Assembly: GCF_030378205.1 (NCBI RefSeq)
Contig: NZ_CP127385.1
Location: 5,372,001-5,436,000, forward strand
Source of the DNA: Bradyrhizobium sp. NP1
GTDB taxonomy: Bacteria > Pseudomonadota > Alphaproteobacteria > Rhizobiales > Xanthobacteraceae
Direction: 5' to 3'
Length of the DNA: 64,000 nt
The notes under the pieces are model-generated. The model saw only the letters and a program-made list of their open reading frames with translations. It did no database searches and was not told the origin of the DNA. The stretch's first letter is position 1. Each line of letters opens with the position of its first letter. Positions 15,976 to 24,616 of this stretch are shown here, piece by piece. Made by a program: the position numbers and the translations under genes.

Positions 15976-17219
15976 GCCGCCTGCTCCTGTCCGCTTCTGC
16001 CATGACGCTGGAGCATCGCCGCGAACGCAGCGAAGATCCTGCACATCTGCGGTGCCTTGTAGGGAAAGACATCCGGCGAATCCATGTTGTGGACCACGGC
16101 CGTGTTGTCGGCTTCGAAAATCAGCAGTGATCCGTCGCGCATTTCGGCGCAATCGATCGTGAAATAGTCGAGGCGCAGCAGCGCGGCTATTCCGGCCAGC
16201 GCAGTGTGATGACGCCGCCCGAAGCCGATATCGAAGGTGCGCATGAAGGTTTCTTCCTCCAGGCGCTTGCTGGCGCTTCCGGCCATGCCGGCGTTCAGGT
16301 ACCAGATGTCCCAGCGGTCGGCGACCGCCATGTGGCAGGCGTAAGGCGTGCCGTCGACGAACACCACGCGGTATTTGCGGAACAGGCCGTCCTCGCTGGA
16401 ATAGTCGATGAATGGCGCGACGAAAAAATCGTCCTCGGCGCGAGCGTCGAGATAGCGTACCAGCGCCGCGGCATTTTCGATCCGCGCGAGGCCGACGCCG
16501 GCATGCGAGCCGCGCGGCCGGACGATCAGCGGAAAGGCAACGCCCATGAGACCGCCGGCCTCGATTGCGGGCGAAGCCAGCGATAGCTCGGTGCGCGAGA
16601 ACGGCAGCGTCGGCGGAATCACAACGCCGTCGATCCCTCCGATAAGGCGATGCAGCTTGTCGCGATCGAGATTGCCGACCAGGTCAGGCGGATTGAGCAA
16701 CGGCCGCGGCCAGCGCGCCGCGGCCCGATCGATGATGGAGAGCACGTCGCGGCAATCCTCCGAATCGGAGGCGATCACGATCGCGACGTCATGGTCGGGC
16801 AGCGACGCCGGAAGGCCGGCTTCCGGAACGACGTAGAGCACCATCAGCTCGAACGCCGAATCCTCGAGCAGGAACTCGATCGGCGTGTTGCTGCCCATGT
16901 CGGTTGCGGCGGCCAGCGCCAGCACCCTCAAGCGCGGACGGTCGGTGGCGCACGGCAGCCGGAACAGCTGATGCGCGTTCAAGATGTCGCGCTGGATCGA
17001 CAGGCCGGCCTGCTTCTCGCCGAGCAGCTGCGCGATCAGCGCAAGGTCCAGTCCCTCCCCCGCATCGGCCGTGCCGTCGAGCAGCTTGCCGATCAGCGTC
17101 TGGTACAACGGACGCAGATCCTGGCCGTCGAACGCCATCTTGGCGAGACGGGCCATGCCGATACGGCTTACGCATGCCGGCTCGGTTACGCCGATCCGGT
17201 CCTCGATATCAACGGACAT
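15972..17219 (-). CDS. ATP-grasp-domain protein of unknown substrate
   Basis: A 415-residue protein. The start at 17219 (MSVDIEDRIG) is chosen because upstream codons overlap the preceding gene and look non-coding. The first ~110 residues are helical and unrecognised. A Rossmann-like pre-ATP-grasp segment follows (LRVLALAAATDMGSNTPIEF). An ATP-grasp fold follows from ~240: FPLIVRPRGSHAGVGLARI resembles the Lys/Gly loop, VAPFIDYSSEDGLFRKYRVVFVDG the central strand, and LLIFEADNTAVV the Mg-binding E.N motif. ATP-grasp enzymes join a carboxylate to an amine or thiol via an acyl phosphate. It is coupled to the decarboxylase downstream. Confidence 0.75.
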   Translation of the reverse strand: MSVDIEDRIGVTEPACVSRIGMARLAKMAFDGQDLRPLYQTLIGKLLDGTADAGEGLDLALIAQLLGEKQAGLSIQRDILNAHQLFRLPCATDRPRLRVLALAAATDMGSNTPIEFLLEDSAFELMVLYVVPEAGLPASLPDHDVAIVIASDSEDCRDVLSIIDRAAARWPRPLLNPPDLVGNLDRDKLHRLIGGIDGVVIPPTLPFSRTELSLASPAIEAGGLMGVAFPLIVRPRGSHAGVGLARIENAAALVRYLDARAEDDFFVAPFIDYSSEDGLFRKYRVVFVDGTPYACHMAVADRWDIWYLNAGMAGSASKRLEEETFMRTFDIGFGRRHHTALAGIAALLRLDYFTIDCAEMRDGSLLIFEADNTAVVHNMDSPDVFPYKAPQMCRIFAAFAAMLQRHGRSGQEQAA

Positions 17220-17284
17220 CAAAAGCTCCGCAACAAAACAGTGTCTGTAGCCGCGCCGCAATGCCTTGCGCCGCCGGCAGGGGG

Positions 17285-18064
17285 TCATGCTGCATCCGCC
17301 GCGCTCGGCGCCGCCGCGAATTGCGAGGCGATATCGCCATGGAACACCGACGGGCCGACATGATCGAGGCGGCTCTCGAGATCCGCCCAGATCTCGCCGC
17401 CGATATCGGTCCAGCGCTTGCAGAATGCGAAGTCTTCGCTCAGGTAGGTGCCGCTTGACGGGTCGATCATGCATTCGAACAGCGCAAAGCGGTTCGGGCT
17501 GCCGGCGAGCGCATCATGGGAATGCTCGCGGAAGAATTGCAGCGGCGCGTAGCCGGGATGCGCGCACATCCTCTCCAGCACGTGACGGCGGATCATCAGG
17601 AAGCCGGTGCCGGCATAGCGCACGCGGGTGAACCCCCTCACGACCATCACGTGATCGGGGTTCTCGATCTCGAGCACATAGTCGAGCGACGCCGCAGGCA
17701 CGTTCGGCCGGCCCGCCTGCATGGCGCGCCTGGCCTTGTCCCAGTTGACTCGCTTGATCGGATAGGCGCCGGCAACCACATCGGCGCCCGACTCGATCAG
17801 CCGGAACACCTGCTCGGGCGCAAAGCCGATGTCGGCATCGACGAACAGAAGATGGGTGGCGGCGGGATCGTCGAGGAACAAGGTGACGAGGTTGGCCCGT
17901 GCCCGCGTGATCAGCGCATCGCCATCGCGCAAATGGACCTTGAGGTCGACATTCGACATCCCATGCAGCGCCCGCTGCAGGCGGAAGATCGAGCTGGCAT
18001 AGATGCTGGAAACCTGCCCGCCGAAACAGGGCGTCGCCACCACCAGGTGAATTTGATCGCTCAT
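17285..18064 (-). CDS. Glycosyltransferase-like protein, GT-A fold with DxD motif
   Basis: A 259-residue protein beginning MSDQIHLVVATPCFGG at 18064; an earlier in-frame ATG at 18097 is less likely. It shows the nucleotide-sugar site LLFVDADIGFAPEQ (D-A-D), preceded by RDGDALITRARANLVTLFLDD, and an acceptor-side block AGTGFLMIRRHVLERM with a later YLSEDFAFCKRW. This resembles Anp1/GT2-type transferases. It is the first gene of a minus-strand run with the ATP-grasp and decarboxylase genes. A near CtrA site (TTAA-N7-CTAAC) is at 18125-18140. Confidence 0.75.
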   Translation of the reverse strand: MSDQIHLVVATPCFGGQVSSIYASSIFRLQRALHGMSNVDLKVHLRDGDALITRARANLVTLFLDDPAATHLLFVDADIGFAPEQVFRLIESGADVVAGAYPIKRVNWDKARRAMQAGRPNVPAASLDYVLEIENPDHVMVVRGFTRVRYAGTGFLMIRRHVLERMCAHPGYAPLQFFREHSHDALAGSPNRFALFECMIDPSSGTYLSEDFAFCKRWTDIGGEIWADLESRLDHVGPSVFHGDIASQFAAAPSAADAA

Positions 18065-18160
18065 GACCGCTCCGAACCCGCCAAATCGGCGCCTCATCCC
18101 TCACCAAACCGTAAATAGACGTGGTTAACGGAAAGCTAACGGGCGCCCTCGCCGCTGCCG

Positions 18161-20038
18161 CTACGCCACCGGCAGGAACTTGGTCAGGCTGAGCTGCGAA
18201 AGCATCGCGGTGGTCTGATAGGAGGCCTGCAGGCTGGTCTGCAGCGCCAGCAGCTCGCTCGCAACCTGGTTCTGGTCGATGCCCTCGGTCTGGCTGATCA
18301 TGTTCTGCAGCGCGCTCAGGGTCTGTGTCTGCCGCGCGGACACGTCCTTCATCGTGTTCTGCGCATTGGCGAAGTCGGTCTGGATGTTGGAGATCGTCTG
18401 CTGGCCGGCCTGCGGCGTCAGGTTCGCCGCCGTCCGCGAGCTCAGGGCCGCGATCTGCGCGCCCGAATTGGTCCCCGTCGGCGGCGTCGTCACCGCCGCG
18501 AACACCGCGATCGACTGGATCATCGAGCGGATCGCCTGCTCATTGGCCTGCGCGCCGAACTGCACGGTCTGCGACTGGTCGACGCGCACGGTCGAGGACG
18601 CGCGCGCCGAGCCCGGACCGGAATTGCCGGTATACCAGGCAACCGTATTGGCGGAGCCGTTGACCAGCTTGGTCGCCGAGCCGAATGGCGAGCCGACCCG
18701 CAATGGAGGCTGCGTCGCGCTGACCGGGCCGGAAAATCCGAGCGCCCCCAGGGCCGCCGTATTCGAGCTCGTCACCGAGAAATTCGCGGCGTTGTCGGTG
18801 CGCAGCGTGACCACGCCGCCGCTGACGGTCGACGGGTTCGAGGTCCCGCTGAGCGCGTCGATCTTGGAGAGCAGCGTCTGGACGCTGTCGGTGACGTTGA
18901 CCTGGTTGTTGCCGTGGGCGCCCGAGGCCACGAAGGTGATCTGCTGGCCGTTGACGGTGATGGTGTCGCCGGTCGCGAAACTCGCCGACAGCGAGTCGGT
19001 ATTGGCCCCGCCGGACAGTAGCGTCGCCCCTGTGATCGGCGCCGGCGTCGTCAGCTTGTTGTTGGCGACGGTGCCGGTCGCGGTGCTGTCGGTGTTGAAG
19101 AAATTGTCACCCGCCGCAACCGCGGAGGCCGCCACCAGCGCGGTGTTGGCGAGCGTCGTGATCGAGTTCGTCAGCGCCGCGCTGATATTGCCCGCCGTCG
19201 CCGTCGAGCTGCCGCCGATCGTGAAGCTGCCCGATGGCGCCGGCGACGTCGTGGTCGCCGTCAGCTTGACCGACTCCTGCGAGCCGTCGGGAAGATTGAA
19301 GGTGAAGGTGAGCTGGTCGCCCGGGTTGGGATTGGTGGCGCCGAGGTCGACCGAGATCGCCGGGGGCGACCCGGAAGGACCCGAAATCGTCGCACCGGTC
19401 AACGTCGACGAAACCGAGCTCAGCTTGAAGCCGAACGGGGAGCCGGCGACGTCCTCGGCGACCTGCACCGAGGTGGTGGTCGGCTGCGTGACCACGAGGC
19501 GCCCCAGTCCGCTGGTGCCGAGATCCGCCTGCTGGCGCTCGGCGATCACCTGCTTCAGGCCGGCCTTGGTGGCGGTGCCGTTCATGATGTCGTCGCTGGA
19601 TGCGACCGCCTGCGTGTTGATGGCGCTGCCCGAGAAGATGTAGCGATCACCGACCTGGGTGTTCAGGATGCCGACGATCGAGGAGAGCTGGGCCGACGCG
19701 TTCTGCTGCGCGATGGTCTGGCCGGTCGAGTTGAGGTTCTGCGGGGTCGCCGCCGCGGCGCTCTGCACCGAGCTTGCGGTGCTCTGCAGCGACTGCAGCG
19801 CGGTGTTGGCGGCCTGGATGATCGTGTTGACGTTGGTGATGGTGTTGCCGAAGGCCGAGATGTTGGAAAGCTGCGCGCGCGCGGCGATCGCGAACCCCTC
19901 GTTGACGCCCATGCCGGCATAGGTCGTCGATTTGAGGCCCGTCGAGAGCTGCGTCGAGAGGTCGGCGAGCTGGTCGCTGATGTTGCGGACCGACTGGCCG
20001 AGGATCGAGCTGCCGTAGTTGATGCTGGAGATCGACAT
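18161..20038 (-). CDS. flgL: Flagellar hook-filament junction protein FlgL (long form)
   Basis: A 625-residue FlgL/HAP3. The N-terminus MSISSINYGSSILGQSVRNISDQLADLSTQLSTGLKSTTYAG and the C-terminal coiled part (FANAQNTMKDVSARQTQTLSALQNMISQTEGIDQNQVASELLALQTSLQASYQTTAML) are diagnostic. Enterobacterial FlgL is ~320 residues; the extra length sits in the middle and includes, at ~311-435, the same module found in the flagellins and FlgE. It is the last gene of the flgE-flgK-flgL run, nine bases behind flgK. The protein is exported by the flagellar type III system without a cleaved signal. Confidence 0.94.
   Translation of the reverse strand: MSISSINYGSSILGQSVRNISDQLADLSTQLSTGLKSTTYAGMGVNEGFAIAARAQLSNISAFGNTITNVNTIIQAANTALQSLQSTASSVQSAAAATPQNLNSTGQTIAQQNASAQLSSIVGILNTQVGDRYIFSGSAINTQAVASSDDIMNGTATKAGLKQVIAERQQADLGTSGLGRLVVTQPTTTSVQVAEDVAGSPFGFKLSSVSSTLTGATISGPSGSPPAISVDLGATNPNPGDQLTFTFNLPDGSQESVKLTATTTSPAPSGSFTIGGSSTATAGNISAALTNSITTLANTALVAASAVAAGDNFFNTDSTATGTVANNKLTTPAPITGATLLSGGANTDSLSASFATGDTITVNGQQITFVASGAHGNNQVNVTDSVQTLLSKIDALSGTSNPSTVSGGVVTLRTDNAANFSVTSSNTAALGALGFSGPVSATQPPLRVGSPFGSATKLVNGSANTVAWYTGNSGPGSARASSTVRVDQSQTVQFGAQANEQAIRSMIQSIAVFAAVTTPPTGTNSGAQIAALSSRTAANLTPQAGQQTISNIQTDFANAQNTMKDVSARQTQTLSALQNMISQTEGIDQNQVASELLALQTSLQASYQTTAMLSQLSLTKFLPVA
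18734..19108 (-). other. Shared insertion module, FlgL copy (residues ~311-435)
   Basis: Ordered elements TGTVANNKLT, LLSGGANTDSL, GDTITVNG, TLLSKID and a final GALGF match the flagellin and FlgE modules. Confidence 0.75.
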
Positions 20039-20047
20039 TCACGCACC

Positions 20048-21916
20048 TCACAACTGGACTTGCATCAGGCTCTGCATCATGCTCTGGACCACGGACATGA
20101 TGTGAGCATTGGCGGCGTAGGTATTCTGCACCTGGATCAGGTTCGACATCTCGGTGTCGATGTTGACGCTCGCGGTCGAATTGAACTTCTGCTGCAGTGT
20201 GCTGACGACGACGCTCTGGCCCTGCTGCAGCTGCTTCGCCAGCGTCGCCGAATTGCTCTGCTGGCTCACGAACTGCTGCAGGTAGTCCGAGATGCTGGCG
20301 CTGAAGGGCTGCGAGGACGAGCCGAGACCGGTGCTGGTCGAATAATTGAACGTCGCCGAGGTGAGCTGCGAATAAAGGAAGTCGGTGCGCGTGGTGTCGC
20401 TCGGCGCGGTCAGCGGCGAGGTGTTGTACACCGAGAGCTTGGACGGATCGGAAAGCAGCGCCGCGTTGACGGTGATGCGGCCGGCAAGCCCGGTCATCTG
20501 CGAGCCCGACCCGGTGATCTGTCCGGTGTAGAGCGAGCTGCCGTCCGTGAAGACGGGCAGTTGCGCGTTGCCGCTGGCGAGCGACCCCACCGTGGTCGTC
20601 ACCGAAGCCGCCTTGATACTCGTGGCGTTGGTGCCGTCGTCGACCACCTGCAGCAAGCCGCCCGCGTTGGAGAACTGCAGGTGACTGCTGCTGCCGAGCG
20701 CGCTGTTGAGCTGCGCGGCGACGGCTCCGACGCCGGCGGAGAAATTGACGCCGATCACCTGCGGACTGACGCCGGGCGCGCTCTGGTACGGCAGTGCGGT
20801 GGGATCCGTGACGTTGACGATCTGGAGCTGGCGCTGGGTGTTGGTAGCGGTGTCGGTGTAGGTCACGTTGACGGTGTTGCCTGCCGAAAGCCCGGCGACG
20901 TTGAGCTGGAAGCCCGAGGGCGGGCCGGCGACCGCCGTTCCCGGCGTGGTCAGGTTGGACAGCGAGCTTGCCAACGTCGCGGCGAGCTGGTCGACCTGGG
21001 TCTGCGCCTGCACCAGCGTCTGGTCGCGCAGCTTCAGGTCGGCGGCGATCTGCCCGGACGACAGCATGTTGGGCGCCGCCATGTCGATGGTGGCGCCGTT
21101 CGGCAGCTTGAGCGCCAACGTGCCGACGCCCGACTTGGTCGGATCGCTGTTGTACTGTTTGCTCGCATCCAGCGTGCCCGGCGAATTGAAGGTCAGCGTC
21201 GAGGCGAGCCCCGCGCCGACGAGCTGCATGCCCGAACTGGTGAAGACGCTGGTCTGGTTGGAGGAGTCGGTGACGGCGCGGACATCCATCAGCTTGGCGA
21301 GCTGGTTCAGCGCATTGTCGCGCTGGTCCATCAGGGTCGCGGCCTGCGGGTCGGTCGGCGAAAGGCCCTGGAGCTGGGTGTTGATGGAGGCGATCTGCTG
21401 CATCGCCGTGTTGGCCTGCGCCGCGGAATTTCCAATGTCCTGGTTGACGTTGTTGCGCAGCGACTGGATGCCCTTGGTCGTCGTGTTCAACTGGGCGGCC
21501 AGCGACTGCGCCGCCGTCAGCGCCACCGACTGCGCCGAGGAGTTGCCGGGGCTGGTCGACAACGCCTGCAGCGCGGAGGTAAAGTTGTTATATGCGCTCT
21601 CCAGCGTGCCGTTGCCGCCGGGGGTGCCGTAGACGCTCTGCAGCTGGTTCAGGATGTTGGAGATCTGATCGGCATAGCCGCCGCCCGAGGTTTCGGTGCG
21701 CAACTGGTTCTGCACGAAGAGATCGAGCTGACGGTTGACGCCGGTGGTCAATACCGTCGAGCCGACGCCGCCGCTTGCGACCTCGATCTGGTTCGCGCTT
21801 TGGCTGACATAGCCCGGCGTCTGCGCGTTCGCGACATTCGACGAGATGATCGAAAGCGCGGCCTGGTTGGCGCGCAGACCGGACATTGCCGTGGCGAGGG
21901 CTGAACTCAAACCCAT
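20048..21916 (-). CDS. flgK: Flagellar hook-associated protein FlgK
   Basis: A 622-residue FlgK/HAP1, the first hook-filament junction protein. The N-terminus MGLSSALATAMSGLRANQAALSIISSNVANAQTPGYVSQ carries the rod/hook-family motif (SSNVANAQTPGY). The DNALNQLAKLMDVR block near 200 and the C-terminus SVNIDTEMSNLIQVQNTYAANAHIMSVVQSMMQSLMQVQL are typical. It lies between flgE and flgL with gaps of 43 and 9 bases, so one transcript is likely. No leaderless or split features were seen. Confidence 0.95.
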   Translation of the reverse strand: MGLSSALATAMSGLRANQAALSIISSNVANAQTPGYVSQSANQIEVASGGVGSTVLTTGVNRQLDLFVQNQLRTETSGGGYADQISNILNQLQSVYGTPGGNGTLESAYNNFTSALQALSTSPGNSSAQSVALTAAQSLAAQLNTTTKGIQSLRNNVNQDIGNSAAQANTAMQQIASINTQLQGLSPTDPQAATLMDQRDNALNQLAKLMDVRAVTDSSNQTSVFTSSGMQLVGAGLASTLTFNSPGTLDASKQYNSDPTKSGVGTLALKLPNGATIDMAAPNMLSSGQIAADLKLRDQTLVQAQTQVDQLAATLASSLSNLTTPGTAVAGPPSGFQLNVAGLSAGNTVNVTYTDTATNTQRQLQIVNVTDPTALPYQSAPGVSPQVIGVNFSAGVGAVAAQLNSALGSSSHLQFSNAGGLLQVVDDGTNATSIKAASVTTTVGSLASGNAQLPVFTDGSSLYTGQITGSGSQMTGLAGRITVNAALLSDPSKLSVYNTSPLTAPSDTTRTDFLYSQLTSATFNYSTSTGLGSSSQPFSASISDYLQQFVSQQSNSATLAKQLQQGQSVVVSTLQQKFNSTASVNIDTEMSNLIQVQNTYAANAHIMSVVQSMMQSLMQVQL

Positions 21917-21959
21917 ATCGATGGCCCGCCTTGAGAAGCGTTACGCAAGGCTGCGCGTT

Positions 21960-23795
21960 TCAGCGCAGCACGTTCAGAAGATCCTGCACCATGCTGTTGG
22001 CCGTGGTGATCACCTTGGTGTTCGCCGAATAGGCCTGCTGGGTCACGATCAGCTTGGTGAACTCGTCGGCGATGTCGGTGTTCGAGCCTTCGAGCGAGGA
22101 GCCTGTGATCTTGCCGGAGGCGCCGATGATCGCGGGTCCCGAGAGGTCGGTGACCTCGTAGGCCCCGCCGTCGAGCGCCTTCAGGTAGTTGGTGCCGTTG
22201 AAGTGCGACAGCGTCACCTGGGCCAGGTTGATGTTCTGTCCGTTGGAGAAGGTGCCGACGACGAGACCGTTGTTGCCGACCGCGACCGACTGGAGCTGGC
22301 CGGCGGCAAAGCCGTTCTGCGTGATGGTGTTGATGGTCGCAGCGCCCGCGGAGCTTGCGAACTGGGTCAGCGCGCCGGAGGCGACGTTGAACGTCAGTCC
22401 GCCCAGCGCCTGGCCGTCGACCGAGACGTTGGGAATGGTGATCGCCGATCCGCTCGGCGAGGTCAGCGCGCCGTTGGCGCCGAAGACGAAGTTGGTGCCG
22501 ACGTTGACCCAGGCAGTCTGTGTGCCGGTCGCGGTGGTCGAGGTCTGGTAGAACAGGTTCCAGGTATCCTGGTGTCCCGCGCCAAGCGTAGCGCTGTCGG
22601 TCTTGGCCCAGCGCAGCTGCAGGTTCACCGGCGTGCCGGCCGCGTTGTAGGCGGTCACCGCGCCGCCGCTGATCGATTCGTTGGTGAAGGCCGTAAGGTC
22701 GTTGCCGGTGACGGCACCGGTGCCGACATTGGTGCCGGCCGCGCGGGCTTTGGTGATCGGCGGCGTGCCTGCGCCGAAGCCGAGCCCCGCGAGGGCGGTC
22801 GTGGCATTGGGCGTGTTGGCGGTGATCTTCAGATCCTGGCCGGTGCCGGTATGCAGGGTGATCTGACCTCCCGAGACGGAGGCCGAAGCACCGGTGATCG
22901 CGGAAATCTTGTTGAGCAGGGCCCCCACATTGTCGGTGATGTTGAGCTGGTTTCCGGTGGCCCCTGATGTGACGAAGGTGATCGTTGTGGCGGGCGATGT
23001 GTCAATCGTGATGCTGTCGCCGGAAGCAAACCCTGCGGCCAGCGAGTCGCTCGGGGCGGTCCCTGACAGCTCCGTGGCGGCCGTGATCGGGGCGGCCGGC
23101 GTGGCCTGGTTGTTGACGACAGCGCCGGTGATGAAGGCGTCGACGGGCGGCGCCGGCGAGCCGATCGGCAGCGGGTTGGAGGCAAAGTCGGACGGATTGA
23201 TGCCGCCCGCCGCCGTCAGCGTGCCGGCCGCCGCGGTCGTGCTCGCCGGCGTCTTCGGCTGGGTCGGCAGGTTGGCGGCATATTGAACGGCGGTCGTCGC
23301 CTGCGCCGGGATGAAGTTGTTCTGGAATTGGAGCACCTGCGGCACGTTGCCGGTCGGATTGCCGGTCTTCGGATCGACGGTAACGCCCATCAGGTAGTAG
23401 CCGGCGCCATTGATCAGATTGCCGTTGGCGTTGACCTGGAAGTCGCCGCGCCGCGTGTAGTCGGTGACCCCGCTGAACACCGGCACGTTGTCGACCACCG
23501 ACGACGCCTTCTGCACCGAGAAGAAGCCGTCGCCATTGATCGCCATGTTGGTCGCGACCGTCGAGGCGGAAACCGTGCCCTGGGTGGTGATGGTCTGCTG
23601 CGCGAATGCCGTCACGCCGCCGGCGACCTGCCGGGCCGGCGTGGTGGAGTCGGGGATCAGGTCCACGAAGCTGGTGCCGATACCCTTGTAGCCGGTGGTC
23701 GAGGCGTTGGCGATGTTGCCGGAAATGTTCTGCAGCGCGAAGGACTGCGCCTGCAGGCCGCCAACCGATGTGTTCAGCGCGTCGAAGATACCCAT
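21960..23795 (-). CDS. flgE: Flagellar hook protein FlgE (long form)
   Basis: A 611-residue hook protein. The start at 23795 gives MGIFDALNTSVGGLQAQSFALQNISGNIANASTTGYKG, the rod/hook N-terminal motif, behind a GGAGAC ribosome-binding site; an in-frame upstream extension has shadow-like composition. The C-terminus LEGSNTDIADEFTKLIVTQQAYSANTKVITTANSMVQDLLNVLR is canonical. The enterobacterial protein is ~400 residues; the added middle includes the shared module at ~222-340. A strong sigma-54-like site precedes it, fitting the usual class for hook genes in alphaproteobacteria. It heads the flgE-flgK-flgL run. Confidence 0.95.
   Translation of the reverse strand: MGIFDALNTSVGGLQAQSFALQNISGNIANASTTGYKGIGTSFVDLIPDSTTPARQVAGGVTAFAQQTITTQGTVSASTVATNMAINGDGFFSVQKASSVVDNVPVFSGVTDYTRRGDFQVNANGNLINGAGYYLMGVTVDPKTGNPTGNVPQVLQFQNNFIPAQATTAVQYAANLPTQPKTPASTTAAAGTLTAAGGINPSDFASNPLPIGSPAPPVDAFITGAVVNNQATPAAPITAATELSGTAPSDSLAAGFASGDSITIDTSPATTITFVTSGATGNQLNITDNVGALLNKISAITGASASVSGGQITLHTGTGQDLKITANTPNATTALAGLGFGAGTPPITKARAAGTNVGTGAVTGNDLTAFTNESISGGAVTAYNAAGTPVNLQLRWAKTDSATLGAGHQDTWNLFYQTSTTATGTQTAWVNVGTNFVFGANGALTSPSGSAITIPNVSVDGQALGGLTFNVASGALTQFASSAGAATINTITQNGFAAGQLQSVAVGNNGLVVGTFSNGQNINLAQVTLSHFNGTNYLKALDGGAYEVTDLSGPAIIGASGKITGSSLEGSNTDIADEFTKLIVTQQAYSANTKVITTANSMVQDLLNVLR
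22776..23132 (-). other. Shared insertion module, FlgE copy (residues ~222-340)
   Basis: Ordered elements TGAVVNNQAT, ELSGTAPSDSL, GDSITIDT, ALLNKIS and a final AGLGF match the modules in FlgL and the flagellins. Confidence 0.7.
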
Positions 23796-23867
23796 AACAT
23801 TGTCTCCACATTGATCCGGCGGCCAGACGATCGGCAGATGCCATGGCCGCACTCGAGGGAGACTGTC

Positions 23868-23882
23868 GCAAGCCGCATGCCA
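23868..23882 (-). promoter_or_regulatory. Candidate sigma-54 promoter of flgE
   Basis: The minus strand reads TGGCATGCGGCTTGC, with GG-N10-GC and a full TTGC -12 element. It is ~73-87 bases upstream of the flgE start. Confidence 0.6.
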
Positions 23883-23915
23883 GAATGGAAAATCGCGATA
23901 TTTCAGGCGCTTGAA

Positions 23916-23944
23916 TAAAAAGGCCCCGGTTCGAGAACCGGGGC
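23916..23944 (-). terminator. Rho-independent terminator of msrB
   Basis: On the minus strand GCCCCGGTTC-TC-GAACCGGGGC is followed by a five-T run. It separates msrB from flgE. Confidence 0.85.
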
Positions 23945-24004
23945 ACAATTGCCGGGCGGGCAACAATTGCCGGGCACGGCCGGCCTGTCGGGGGGCGAGA
24001 TGCG

Positions 24005-24508
<504 letters not shown>

Positions 24509-24616
24509 GGGGGGTCTCCGTGGGCGGCGCAACGACGCGCTTTCGTTGCGAGATACGGCGGTTCCACGCGCAAAGTTACATCGGGGCCGAGAGAAATTTC
24601 TCACAATCCCGCGAGA

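Noticed and set aside
20060..21904. Long plus-strand open frame (~614 codons) opposite flgK
   Set aside because: It is the antisense shadow of a certain gene; Arg/Gly/Ala-rich composition and absence of a domain or ribosome-binding site show it is a by-product of high GC.
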